Origin: Lithodes maja
Taxonomy: Eukaryota; Arthropoda; Malacostraca; Decapoda; Lithodidae
DNA length: 64,000 nt
Direction: 5' to 3'
NCBI GenBank assembly: GCA_037953745.1
Contig: JBAKBP010004419.1
Location: forward strand, 62,001 to 126,000
This document shows positions 54,414 through 64,000 of this stretch, piece after piece (position 1 is the first letter of the stretch; every line of letters starts with the position of its first letter). Position numbers and translations under genes: made by a program. The notes beneath the pieces were generated by a model. It did not search any database, was not told the DNA's origin, and was given only the letters and a program-made list of their open reading frames with translations.

Positions 54414-57400
54414 ATGTCGTGCCCTAGCACTGACGAGGAGCGAGAGATGCCATTTGAAGAGGTGCCGTTAGTAATCAGTGAGGAGGATGCTAGAGTTTTT
54501 GTGAGTAAGCGGTACCACGTGACGGAGGAGAGGTTGACTGGGGTGAATATTTATGGCTTGCACCTGATAGCCAAGGTTTTGGGCCTATCCAATGTAATAG
54601 GGATGTCCAAGAGGGAGCTGATTTCCTGGGTGTTGCGTGGGCGACATGGGGTTTCGGAGGAGAGGGCGTTTGGGGGGGTTCCTCCCCAGATCCCCTCTCA
54701 CTCGACTCCCACAGTGCCGTCCACTCAGTTGCCGGAGGTTAGCACTCTCCCACAGAGGGATGAGAATTGGCAGATTGGAGGGCCCTCGGGCGGTGCACAT
54801 GGTGGTTCCCCAGTTTTTGCCCCCCCTCCTTCAGTAGTGGCAGCTCCCTCTCCCTGCCTGTCTCCAGATATGATATTTAGACTTGAGCTTGCTAAAATTG
54901 AGTCTAGGAAGCAGGAGATGGAGAATGAGGCTAGGAAGCAGGAGATGGAGGCTGAGTCTAGGAAGCAGGAGAATGAGACGAGGAGGCATGAGATTGAGGT
55001 TAGGAGGCACGAGGCTGAGCTTAGGTACGACTCCGAGAAATATTGTGCTCAAATAGATTTAGATAAGACCTGTGCAGAGTCGACAGGGACTCGGATGGGC
55101 CGTGAGGGCCAAGTAAGAGAACAGTCCTTGTCCCACTTAGTCAAATTGGTGCCGGCATTTAGTGAAACTGAAGTCACAGAATTTTTTAATCGTTTTGAGA
55201 AGAAGTGTAGGGAGCATAATTGGCCTGAAGAGAAGTGGGCAGCTCTAGTCTCCTCAAGACTTACTGGTAAGGGTCTGAAGGCTTATGATGCACTACCTTT
55301 AGAGTCTTGCATTGACTACCCAGTATTGAAGAGAGCTGTCCTACGGGCATACGAGTTGCAACCAGAAACATATCGATTGAAGTTTCGGGGTGTTACAAAG
55401 ACTAGGGAGGCGACCTTTCTTGAACATGCCCGGGACTTAAAAGATGCACTTGCTAACTGGACACGTTCTGAGAAAGCTGAGACGGCCGAACAGTTGACTG
55501 AGCTGTTTCTGCTCGAGCAGTTTTATAAGTGTACTGGTGCAGATATGACTTTAACTATTAAAGAAAAGAACCCTAAAACTCTACAGGAGGCAGCTGAGAT
55601 GGCTGACCTCCGGCTATCACTAATTCGTGGGTGCGGGTCTGCCCAGCGTAGTGAGGCAGGTAACAAGGGGTGTGATGCCCCACCCCCCCGAGTTAGTGAT
55701 ATACCTTATGCAAACAAGTACAAGAGCTATGATACCAAGACTGACCACAAGACTAACACCGTCCCATTTAAGAAGGGGCCGGGCCCTTCCCAGTACCAAG
55801 GGAAGCCCAAAGGGGAGTTGGAGTGTTATCATTGTCATGAAAAGGGGCACTTTGCAAGAGTCTGTCCTAGCAAACCACCTACAGCAGCTGTGTCTTTGGC
55901 CTGCAACATTGGTGTGTCTCTGAAGTCTTCTGAGTTTGCCCGGGGCAGTTCGTCAGAGGCTGAGGCACAGCCAATGCAGAAGCACCTGGGAGGCTCGAAC
56001 CCTGCTCAGGATGTTTTTTGCGACCATAGAGGACGGGGTTGCGTGATGTGGGCGGGGCGCAAGCATGGAGTAGAGGTCTTGCGTGATACGGGTGCTTCCC
56101 AGACTCTGATGAATAACTTGACTGGCTACCCTATAAATGCGGCTCGGGTGGTAGTGGTGCAGGGTATTAATGCAACTCGGTCATACCCGCTGGTGCGGTT
56201 GGAGTTGGAGGTGGATGGTGTGGCACGTGAATTGGATGTCGGGATTATGGAGAAACTGCCAGTGGAGGGCGTCGACCTTCTTCTCGGCAACGACTTTGCA
56301 ATGCCCGCTTCTGAGGTTCTACCCTTAGTCGTTGCCGAGAGGCCGGCCGACGTGAGTGGGGAAGAGCAAGAGTGGGTCGAGCAGTGCCAGACACAACCCA
56401 TGGCGTGTGTTGTCACCCGAGCTCGGGCAGATAAAGTGTCACAGCCTAGTCCTCCGTCTTCAGACCAGCAGAGGAACGATCAACAGGAGGAGGCTAAAGC
56501 TGGAGTTGGTTTTAAGAGTTTTGACTCGGCGGCTCTCCTGGGTGATTCAGTATTGGCCCCTATGTTAGAGTCTGGAGAGGCCCCAGGACCTGTCACAGCT
56601 AGTGAGGAGGTAGGGCAGGAAGAGACTCCGAGGCAGCAACGTTGCACACGGAGAGAAGAAAGGGTTGCTCAGTTTGATATTGGGGAAGGACTTGGGTTGC
56701 TTCGGAAGCATCTAGACAAGTTGGTTCCCTCAGATATTTGTAAACTGCAGTTGGAGGATCCGGAAGTTCAGAAGTGTGGTAATGGTGCTGTCGAGATTAA
56801 ACACGAGGACGGGGAAGCATGTCATGTGAACCTGTTGGAGGAGTTTGTGAGGCAACCACCTGAGCAGCCTACTGTCCCTGCGTTGGTCTGCCGCGGCCAA
56901 GGTGGAGAAGGAGAGCGGGGTAGTAGGGCACAGGTGGAGGAGAGAAGGGATTGTCATGTCTCGGCGGAACAGTGGGCGGGGGACACGAGTCTGGTGGCTG
57001 TGGAAGCGCTAGAGCACCTGCCTGAGCAGCAGTGTGCAGCACTCCAGCACCAGCTCGGTTCATACCCCACTGGTCGTGCCGAGCCCCTGAGTCTCACAAC
57101 TCGGGCGGTGCAAGATGTTCCACGGGCAGGTCACGTGACTGTTGAAAGACCGTTAGCCTCGTTGTTTCGGTGGTTCAAGGTGGGCGACGAGGCTTTGGCA
57201 TGGTTGCCAGGTCAGGGTCGACCCATGGCTGCCAAGGGTGGTGGTCAAAAGGAGGACATTGAGCAGATTGGTAAGGTCGGCTGTGGTATCGCAGTGCCCG
57301 GTCGTCGCATAGCCTCCCAATGCTGCTCTAGTCTAATGCAACAGCCCTACCATAGACCGACTGTATCTGGCCATGTCGCTGAAAGCGGTGATGCTGCGCA

Positions 57401-58346
57401 GGCAGATGTCGTCACAAGGAATGCGGGGGTGCGCATGTACGGTATCGGCGGGGAAGCCTTAGCAATAATGAACTATGGGAGTGACTGCACAGGTGGTACT
57501 GATTGTCCCTCTCATGACCTGGCTGTTCTAGGGATGAAGGTGGAGAAGGAGGGAGACTACAGGTTAGAAGCTGCGGTCTCGGCTGGGTTGTGGGAGGGCA
57601 CTGGGCATGTTGTTCATGGAGACAGTGCAAGGCAGTTGTTTACTAGGATATGGCAGTACTTTCGCATGTTTGTTGCTTCTCCAGGCCTGATGTACGGGGT
57701 AGAATCCGACATGCAGGCTGGAGATAGTGCAAGGCTCAGTTTAATTCCCTACCGTATAAATCCTGCTCGACAGCCTGTGGTGCAAGCAGAGCTGGATTAC
57801 GTGTGGACGAAGGGTCTGAGGGATAAGGAATGTCGTGAGTGTGTTGATTGCGAGAGTGTGTGTGCATTATCCCTGACAGACGCCTATACCATATCAAGAG
57901 TTGACGACACCATAGACCGCCTCGGGGCTGCATCGCCTATCACGAAGGTGGATTTAGTAAAGGGTTGCTGGCAGGTGCCTTTGTCCGAGCGTGCTGGGGA
58001 GGTATGTGGTTTTGTTGTGGACGGGAGTACCTACCAGTGCAATGTTATGCCTGACGGACTTAAGAATGCACTAGCAACGTTTCAGAACCTGATGAATGAA
58101 ATTGAAAAGGACGATGTTGTGCTTGCGCTGGGGCATTTCGAGGTCTATGTTCCAGCCTATGGTCCGGTCGTTGTAGTTTACCCAGATCATCAACCTCTCA
58201 AGATCTTGGACCAGTTTCACAATCGGAATATGAGGCTGACCAGGTGGTCACTAAGGTTATTGGTATATAACCTGGACATACGCCATATTGCCGGTTGTGA
58301 CAACGTGGTTGCAGATGGTCGTTCAAGGGTATATGATCCTGGGTAG
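54414..58346 (+). CDS. Gag-protease-compressed pol polyprotein of element C
   Basis: ATG at 54414 is the first in-frame ATG. Same domain order as element A's polyprotein: SAP-like N-terminus; coiled coil with shorter K/R-Q-E repeats (genome 54890-55040), so the repeat number differs from A; capsid with SCAN-like end (LLEQFYKCTG, KEKNPKTLQEAAEMAD); knuckle CYHCHEKGHFARVC; protease DTGAS at ~56085 and LLGNDF at ~56285; integrase C-terminal-like segment; RT start. This copy keeps more of RT than A: DAYTISRVDDTIDRLG, SPITKVDLVKGCWQVPLSER, MPDGLKNALATFQNLMNEIE, then jumps straight to an RNase H tail (HFEVYVPAYGP, YPDHQPLKIL, MRLTRWSLRLL, HIAGCDNVVADGRSR). YxDD, the RNase H core and the integrase DDE core are absent. 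The uninterrupted ~1310-codon frame suggests Gag and protease are made; a helper pol would be needed to move. Confidence 0.88.
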   Translation: MSCPSTDEEREMPFEEVPLVISEEDARVFVSKRYHVTEERLTGVNIYGLHLIAKVLGLSNVIGMSKRELISWVLRGRHGVSEERAFGGVPPQIPSHSTPTVPSTQLPEVSTLPQRDENWQIGGPSGGAHGGSPVFAPPPSVVAAPSPCLSPDMIFRLELAKIESRKQEMENEARKQEMEAESRKQENETRRHEIEVRRHEAELRYDSEKYCAQIDLDKTCAESTGTRMGREGQVREQSLSHLVKLVPAFSETEVTEFFNRFEKKCREHNWPEEKWAALVSSRLTGKGLKAYDALPLESCIDYPVLKRAVLRAYELQPETYRLKFRGVTKTREATFLEHARDLKDALANWTRSEKAETAEQLTELFLLEQFYKCTGADMTLTIKEKNPKTLQEAAEMADLRLSLIRGCGSAQRSEAGNKGCDAPPPRVSDIPYANKYKSYDTKTDHKTNTVPFKKGPGPSQYQGKPKGELECYHCHEKGHFARVCPSKPPTAAVSLACNIGVSLKSSEFARGSSSEAEAQPMQKHLGGSNPAQDVFCDHRGRGCVMWAGRKHGVEVLRDTGASQTLMNNLTGYPINAARVVVVQGINATRSYPLVRLELEVDGVARELDVGIMEKLPVEGVDLLLGNDFAMPASEVLPLVVAERPADVSGEEQEWVEQCQTQPMACVVTRARADKVSQPSPPSSDQQRNDQQEEAKAGVGFKSFDSAALLGDSVLAPMLESGEAPGPVTASEEVGQEETPRQQRCTRREERVAQFDIGEGLGLLRKHLDKLVPSDICKLQLEDPEVQKCGNGAVEIKHEDGEACHVNLLEEFVRQPPEQPTVPALVCRGQGGEGERGSRAQVEERRDCHVSAEQWAGDTSLVAVEALEHLPEQQCAALQHQLGSYPTGRAEPLSLTTRAVQDVPRAGHVTVERPLASLFRWFKVGDEALAWLPGQGRPMAAKGGGQKEDIEQIGKVGCGIAVPGRRIASQCCSSLMQQPYHRPTVSGHVAESGDAAQADVVTRNAGVRMYGIGGEALAIMNYGSDCTGGTDCPSHDLAVLGMKVEKEGDYRLEAAVSAGLWEGTGHVVHGDSARQLFTRIWQYFRMFVASPGLMYGVESDMQAGDSARLSLIPYRINPARQPVVQAELDYVWTKGLRDKECRECVDCESVCALSLTDAYTISRVDDTIDRLGAASPITKVDLVKGCWQVPLSERAGEVCGFVVDGSTYQCNVMPDGLKNALATFQNLMNEIEKDDVVLALGHFEVYVPAYGPVVVVYPDHQPLKILDQFHNRNMRLTRWSLRLLVYNLDIRHIAGCDNVVADGRSRVYDPG

Positions 58347-58834
58347 ATTGACACACGGGTAGCCTCCTGCTTTAGTTTGAATAGTATTTTGCGCTTGGTG
58401 CTTGTTGGCTCGCGGTTGTAGCCCAGCGTATTGGGTCGTAAAGCAGGATTGTTGAGCGTTTGGTATAGAAGAAAATAGGCTGCCCTTATAGTGCAGCCGG
58501 AAAAAAACATATTAAAATATAAAAATCATATAAAAAACTCTTTCTTTTTGATATAGATAATTGTATAAGTTTGTCATAGCCTATAGAGTTTGAGTAGTCC
58601 ACGAACTATCAAACGGCTGAGCTGCTGTAAGCTCGCTCTGGGAGCATGATATTGTGTCTTTTGCTATTGTTGGGAGGAGTTATAAAATGTGATTTTTTTT
58701 TTAATAATAAGATGTGTTTTAGTGATAAACTCAGCTTGTTTTAGTGCCATGCGGTCGCTGGGTGTGAGGGGCTTGATGGGGTTCTGTGTGTCAGATTTTA
58801 GCTCAGGGTTGAGCAAGTAAAATCTTGGGGGAGG
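58347..58834 (+). other. 3' untranslated region and purine tract of element C
   Basis: Matches 9394-9877 of element A. Ends with CTTGGGGGAGG. Confidence 0.8.
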
Positions 58835-60692
58835 TGTGACGCATGTCGAGTATGAGCATGCTGTACAGAACGCCCAGTCATGCCCCACTCTCGCTAGGAT
58901 CGTCAGGGCAGGAACTTTGGCTGTAGTCTGTGTAGAGTTTCCTAACTTAGTTTATGTGAGCCGTTGTACTATAAGTATTATAAATATGTATTTTGTTTTC
59001 ATCTGAGTCAACGAGTTCTATTTTATATCATTAGTTATAAGTGTTGTGTGTGGGACTTATTTGTAATGATGAGAGGAGAGAGAGAGATATGTAACGGAGG
59101 CCAGTGAGTGCGCCATGCGGCAGGTAGGCCTAATTCCCTCCTCCCTCCTCCCTCCTCCCCCCTCAGCGCGTGGGAAATCCTTTGTCGATCCCAGATTGAG
59201 AGAGAATATTACGTAATGATTGTTAGTGGGCGGTCCTTAGTAGTTGGCGATATGCTCACTAGAGGGCCGAGTATAAAAAGGGAAGTCTAGCCGCATATCC
59301 CTTAGAACTCATCAGGCAGAGCGACTTCTTATATCCCTTGCAACTATATATATTCTTCCGACTGATGTGAACTTTCCCTACTCTCTGTACCGCCTACCTT
59401 CTTCTTCTCCTGAACCCTTTTTAACCTCAATGACCCCTTTGGTGCAGATTTAGTCAGCCAAAGTATTATCGCTTGAGTTCTCACGAGATATATGCCTATT
59501 AGAATAGCCTATTTTGGAAGGGATAACTAGAATAGGATTGATTAATGTTTGTTGCACTCGTATATGCATTTCCCTGTGTATGATTATTCATGTTCCTGTT
59601 TTCTGCTGATCTAGGTGATGCTAGACTGGGGTGAGGCTACTAGAGTTGTGATTCCCTATGTGTATTAGGTTTTGTTGAACCTGTACAATCGCAACGGAGA
59701 CTTGGGAAGCCTAGGTGGTCTTTCTGACTGTGTACCTTGTGAGCTTAGCGCTGTGTTGCGAGTGAGGGCTTTTGCCTCTGCCACCCAGCACTGTGCTAAC
59801 TCGTTTGCTTGACTTTGAGAGGATCGCCAGGAGAGAACCAGATACTAGTGATCTGGATCTCTCAAGAGAGCATCCCGTCAATTAACGTAATTTGGCCGCA
59901 CAGCCTTAAGGACCTCGCTAGGCTACGAGCCGCTTGCTCAGCCATTGTTTCCTAGCCTACTACATCCCAGCTAGACTTTGCTCGGTCAGCAGATACAGCA
60001 TAGTATTGAAGCTTTCCTTATGTATGTTATTGTTTATGCACTATTGATTTCATGTGTGGCACGGATAGCTACTTTAGAGATTAGTGGCCCCCGAGCACAA
60101 TCCTAGTAGGCTATTGCCAGTGCATTGTCGGAGTACTTCTTTTATATGTTTGCCATTTACTACTGTCTATTCTTATAATTCTTCTTATGTCAATTTAAAG
60201 CCTTTAATATTAGTTAATTGCCAGTGTGTTGCTTATTGAATTGCTGTTCAAAATCCGATACTTACTTCTTACGAGTATCCGAGAAGCATCTAACTTTATC
60301 AGAAGATTCCTTGCTCGATGCTCGAGGACTATTGTTTAACGTAACGTAATAGTGCCGATCCGAAGTAGAGGGTGGAGGACTTCTTAAGTTCTTAGTCAAG
60401 GGTGGATTACTTCGGCTTCGGCCAACACTATTCTTTGGTGTTGTTGTATTTACTTCTTTGTTTGATTGCTGACCAGACTAGATAACTCCCGTCTTTTTAT
60501 TAGTCTGTTGTGAAACGCTAGTACCGAGTTCTTGTATACCCCGTTATAGCAGATAGAACTCTGGAGGGTATTGGTGTTTTTTGTTCGGCTGGCAGTACTC
60601 TGGGGTTGGGATCGTGTGTTTCCGTTGTGGCAGCGAGCCATACTCGAGTCCTGTGTGAGAGCCCTAGTGTACCCGAGTGCCCGGTCGTAACA
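58835..60692 (+). repeat. 3' LTR of element C (1858 bp)
   Basis: Identical in length to the 5' LTR; followed by GTGT. Confidence 0.93.
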
Positions 60693-60696
60693 GTGT

Positions 60697-61131
60697 GTGT
60701 GTCCAGATGATGGTGGAGGCATTAAAGGCCGCGTCATACAGAGCTCGACCGTCGCACGACCTACCCCCGAACACGATGACTTGCATTTTTGAGGCGAATG
60801 CATCCGATATTGTCCCGATGTTGGTCAAAGAAGAACATCCCCAGATAATGCCCGACATTCCCAGACTATGCCCCAAACAAGACTCTAATGTAACTCGACA
60901 CTCCCGACAGATTTACGTTAAAGACCCGAACATTAGAGGAATATAATCCGATGCATGCCAGAGCAAGACCCGATCAAAACTTGAATGTGCCAAGAATCAG
61001 CCGACAAATATTTAACGGTGTTTACACCCGAACCTACCTTGACCCGATACAAAAGATATTATGAGGAACACCAGAGGATCACCGGCCGCATCTGCCCGAC
61101 CATCAGAAGACCTTAACACGATACTAGAAGA
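60697..61131 (+). other. Leader of the Harbinger-type transposon with repeated CCCGA motifs
   Basis: Eight CCCGA motifs lie on the plus strand between about 60820 and 61110 (e.g. TGTCCCGATG, TGCCCGACAT, GACCCGAAC, GACCCGATC, TGACCCGATA). Similar motifs occur inverted at 63770-63990. Likely transposase-binding subterminal sequence; no gene. Confidence 0.5.
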
Positions 61132-62520
61132 ATGTGTGACGAACACCTGTACCTGCCCTATATAAACAGGGTGTGGTCGCACACATGCCAGTCGCACATC
61201 ATGCATCACCACGGTAACATGGCGCTCCCGGAGCTCTACCCACCCACGGAGGAGGAGTTGGAGATGGCCATTTCTTATCAGGAGCTTGTTGTAGCCCACC
61301 TAAACCACATGCTACTCATCACCACCATCCTGAAGAACGAGCGTCAGCGCCATGTAAGACCCAGGACACCACGAAGCTGCAGCGTCAAACCTTGGATCGC
61401 CCAGAGAGCCACATACGGACACTACCACCAACTACTGAAGGAGCTAGTGGACACTGACAGGACCACCTACAAGTATTATCTGCATATGGACGAGGACCTA
61501 TTCAATGACATTGTACGCCGTCTGACACCCAGGATCAAGAAGGAGACAACAAATTGGAAGAAGCCCCTAGAACCAGGTTTGAGATTGGCCATGACACTAC
61601 GATTTTTGGCCACAGGGGAGGCATACAAGAGCATGTCCTTAAACTTTCATGTAGGTGCAAACACAATCTCCCTGGCAGTACGTGAGACATGTGAGGCTAT
61701 AATCCAGGAGTATATGGAAGAGGTTATTGTGTGCCCATCAAGACCCGAAGGTTGGAAACAGGTTGCCAAGGGTTTCGAAGAGAGGTGGAACTTCCGGCAC
61801 ACCATAGGGGCAATCGATGGCAAGCACATAGACATACAACCTCCAGGAAACTGCGGCTCCCTCTACTACAACTACAAACATTACCACTCCATTGTTCTCC
61901 TGGCAGTGGTTGATCACCTGGGCAAGTTTATGTACGTGGACGTGGGAGCGAACGGTTCCGCATCTGATGGTGGCATCGTCCAGGTGAGAGACATCCGGCA
62001 GGCCCTGGAGGACGGTGCCGCAGGCTTGCCGGAAGCAGAGCCATTTCCCGGAGAGGACCGTCCAGTACCCTACTTCCTCGTTGCGGATGACGCATTCCCC
62101 ATGAGGGAATGGTTACAGAAACCCTACCCTCACAGAGGACTGGATGAAACCAAGAGAAAGTACAACTACAGACTCTCCCGGGCCAGGAGGCAGGTGGAGA
62201 ATGCCTTCGGTATGCTGGCAAACCGCTTCAGGTGTCTACTCACAACCATGAACATTCACCCCAGCACCGTGGAGAAGGTAGTCATCGCCTCATGTATACT
62301 CCACAACCTCCTCATAGACAAACGGCAAGGGCAACAAGGACAAGCATCTCAGCGTCAGGAGAACATGGAACAAGGTGACTGGACCAGGGACCCCTTGGAT
62401 GGACTACAACCACTGCAGCGGCAGAGGGGACCAGCTACTGCCAAACTACACCGGGACTACTTGGCAGAGTACTACAGCCGGCCAGAACAGCGCCTGCTCT
62501 GGCAGGTACCTCTAAACTGA
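61132..62520 (+). CDS. PIF/Harbinger transposase (DDE, HARBI1-like)
   Basis: 462 codons without interruption from ATG 61132. A shorter start at 61219 (MALPELYPPTEEELEM) sits in a better context (AACATGG) and may be the real one. The N-terminal half has a helix-turn-helix-like region (LAMTLRFLATGEAYKSMSLN, then GANTIS). The DDE core follows: IGAIDGKHIDI with the first D (~residue 225), the YYNYKHYHSIVLLAVVDHLG strand region, VADDAFPM with the second D (~316), and RRQVENAFGMLANRFRCL with the E (~354), then ASCILHNLLID. These are the hallmark motifs of Harbinger transposases, and all three acidic residues are present. The length is slightly above a typical ~350-450 aa. It could be active or recently active; a domesticated HARBI1-type gene is an alternative, made less likely by its setting among repeats. 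Confidence 0.9.
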   Translation: MCDEHLYLPYINRVWSHTCQSHIMHHHGNMALPELYPPTEEELEMAISYQELVVAHLNHMLLITTILKNERQRHVRPRTPRSCSVKPWIAQRATYGHYHQLLKELVDTDRTTYKYYLHMDEDLFNDIVRRLTPRIKKETTNWKKPLEPGLRLAMTLRFLATGEAYKSMSLNFHVGANTISLAVRETCEAIIQEYMEEVIVCPSRPEGWKQVAKGFEERWNFRHTIGAIDGKHIDIQPPGNCGSLYYNYKHYHSIVLLAVVDHLGKFMYVDVGANGSASDGGIVQVRDIRQALEDGAAGLPEAEPFPGEDRPVPYFLVADDAFPMREWLQKPYPHRGLDETKRKYNYRLSRARRQVENAFGMLANRFRCLLTTMNIHPSTVEKVVIASCILHNLLIDKRQGQQGQASQRQENMEQGDWTRDPLDGLQPLQRQRGPATAKLHRDYLAEYYSRPEQRLLWQVPLN

Positions 62521-63700
62521 ACAGGTAAGTTGTCATTTCAACTATTCCCCATAAATCAATGCCCTACCTAAATAATTTATATGACGCCTTATTAGACTGT
62601 GATTATTACCCAATTATCCAGGTCACATTTATAGTTCATTTGCAACTTTCATATATCAAATTAAGGGTGGATGGGACTCGTTAGCCTTGGTCGGCAACTC
62701 ATCTAGGGGAGTAAACCTGATACAAATCCGTACTGCTTACCTAAGGGTAAGGCAGGTTAGTGGATGGATTAGCCGAACACCACTGTAGAAAAATAGTGCT
62801 AACAAGATACACAGAGGGCCTCGGAGTCGGACGGATCCTAAATTGAGTGGTCAATCCTGTAAGTCCTTTACTAAACTGGGTCGGGTTGTCCCTCTCACAG
62901 GGAATAGGTCCGCTTGGGGGCATTCTGTGTATGGCCACCCTCGTAAGGGGAGTAAGGCGTCCGGCAATAGATAGATATATCAAATTGACATGATTATAAA
63001 TGTTAATAATATAGTTTCGTATCATGTCTAAAATATTTCTTATAATAAAGAGTTTATCATTACAACACGCCAAGCTTATTCATTTAGCACCTCAATATTG
63101 TTTTATGAGTTTAGTCAACACAAAATAATCTCTTGTATAATTATATATTATTCGTGTTGTAAAACGTCAAGCTTTTAAGTTAATTTATCCCATCATTATT
63201 GTATATATTACGTATCACATTATAAAGCTAAACTCTTGTGTTCTTGATACAAATATTAATGTCCAGCATTGATCTTCCCATAATGTATTCATTGTTTTGT
63301 GTCATATAAACATATTTATTTAGTCATTATATTTATAAAAAGGAAAAGTACAACCAACATATACACATTATATTTGTATTACATCAATACAAAAATATTT
63401 GACAAAGTTGCTTCCTGAGGTTACACACTAATTATATAGTATATAGTACCTAGCATAATATTTTGTACTTATCAATATCATGATTAAATTGTTTCCCCCA
63501 ACCTGCCCCCACAAAAGTAATGAGTAATAAGAACAAGTTATTACACATAATAATTGGTATGTAGAAATAGCTAAAGGTGTCTATAGTAATTTGGTATTAC
63601 CTGATTTTGCCAATAAGGGACAAGATCAAGTTACACCAAAGTAATATAGACACCGTTAGGATCTCAAAAGCCAGACATTGTTATACTACCTAGCATAATA
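62521..63700. other. 3' flank of the transposase; no gene
   Basis: AT-rich except for a more GC-balanced block at 62680-62980 (TCGTTAGCCTTGGTCGGCAA, later CGTAAGGGGAGTAAGGCGTC) that looks like a separate short repeat of unknown type. AATAAA at 63044-63049 could serve as a polyadenylation signal ~525 bp after the stop. Confidence 0.45.
63444..63485. repeat. 42-bp direct repeat, first copy
   Basis: TACCTAGCATAATATTTTGT then AC.TATCAATATCA; recurs at 63684-63725. Confidence 0.75.
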
Positions 63701-63725
63701 TTTGGTACATATCAATATCACGATT
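63684..63725. repeat. 42-bp direct repeat, second copy
   Basis: Same motif with four or so changes, 240 bp downstream of the first, close to where the inverted CCCGA-rich region starts. Confidence 0.75.
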
Positions 63726-64000
63726 CCGCGTGCCACGTGTACCACCCGATACAGACAAGATGCTTCTGCTGATGTTCGGGGTAAATTCCAGTCTTTATCG
63801 TCTCTCATTCCTGTCATACGAGTTGTGTTCTTCCCAAAATCTTCAATAGACTCGCTTGATCTTGCCTTATTCCTCTGTTTATCGGGGGGAATGACGTCTT
63901 TTATTCGAGTATATCGTCTCTCATTCGGTTGTTATTATGGTTAATGTCGCTTTATATTCATACGAATCGGGTTAATGTCTGCTTATGTTCGGCTAGATCG

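Larger units (their letters stand above)
52342..60692 (+). mobile_element. LTR retrotransposon C: complete copy, youngest in the window
   Basis: 8351 bp with two 1858-bp LTRs (TGTGACG...CGTAACA) and a GTGT duplication (52338-52341, 60693-60696). By eye the LTRs differ at about 4 sites (near 52731, 53206, 53571, 53988), roughly 0.2%. Primer site and purine tract are as in element A. The coding region is open throughout but lacks the pol catalytic cores. Confidence 0.93.
60800..64000 (+). mobile_element. PIF/Harbinger-type DNA transposon, probably running off the window
   Basis: Full-length transposase flanked by CCCGA-rich sequence, plus-oriented on the left and minus-oriented on the right. 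Terminal inverted repeats and the 3-bp target duplication could not be located, so the left limit is approximate and the right end may lie beyond 64000. No Myb/SANT-type partner gene, often found in this superfamily, was seen in the window. Confidence 0.6.

Noticed and set aside
1..64000. Host protein-coding genes with introns
   Set aside because: No exon-like reading with a non-transposon domain was found; the remaining gaps are AT-rich or repetitive. Weakly conserved or very short exons cannot be excluded by eye.

Overview
The window looks like a repeat-rich, intergenic stretch of an animal nuclear genome. No convincing host gene with introns was found. Almost everything supportable is a transposable element, a remnant of one, or a tandem repeat. 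The mix (long-LTR Ty3/gypsy elements, a CR1-type LINE with an ACATAAGAAC-type 3' tail, jockey-like LINEs, a PIF/Harbinger transposon, abundant TC/AG/TA/TG microsatellites) fits an arthropod, most likely a decapod crustacean. That assignment is inference from repeat style, not from a marker gene.

Layout. 1-2608: 3' part of a Ty3/gypsy element whose pol order is integrase then reverse transcriptase then RNase H (Gmr1-like order), plus its 3' LTR. 3060-12285: an old antisense LTR split by a complete LTR element 'A' (3509-11708; 1831-bp LTRs, AGAT duplication). 12339-17430: a TTAA-bounded repeat, 54-, 59- and 62-bp minisatellites, a foldback repeat, decayed LINE pieces and two tRNA-like sequences. 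17559-19073: a 5'-truncated CR1-type LINE. 19344-22650: jockey-like LINE copy 1, frameshifted. 23037-30082: a solo LTR (ATAC duplication) holding two nested LINEs, the second with an intact endonuclease-RT reading frame. 30180-31677: another antisense solo LTR. 31678-43576: a 91-bp satellite array of about 42 units cut in two by antisense LTR element 'B' (33432-41494; ATAA duplication, array phase restored exactly when the element is removed). 43894-47215: LINE copy 3, with a 1-base insertion. 47281-52341: 27-, 29- and ~88-bp arrays, microsatellites, a second TTAA-bounded repeat and two MITEs. 52342-60692: LTR element 'C' (1858-bp LTRs, GTGT duplication) inserted in a TG microsatellite. 60800-64000: a PIF/Harbinger-type transposon with a full-length transposase.

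How the parts relate. Elements A, B and C share an unusual plan: Gag with a SCAN-like capsid region, a CCHC knuckle, an aspartic protease with DTGA, and then a compressed pol. This pol keeps only the integrase C-terminal domain, the start of RT and the tail of RNase H. The integrase core, the RT YxDD palm and the RNase H core are absent, yet the reading frame stays open through ~1280-1310 codons in A and C. Their long LTRs carry a TATA box and a palindromic bZIP-type site, and LTR pairs are nearly identical, so they moved recently. They probably use enzymes from a helper with the same lineage traits, such as the element at 1-2608; this is inference. B looks like a mosaic of its own LTR/gag/protease with an A/C-type central block.

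The strongest candidate for something not previously described is this Gag-protease-'mini-pol' family, including independent in-frame microhomology deletions in sister copies.
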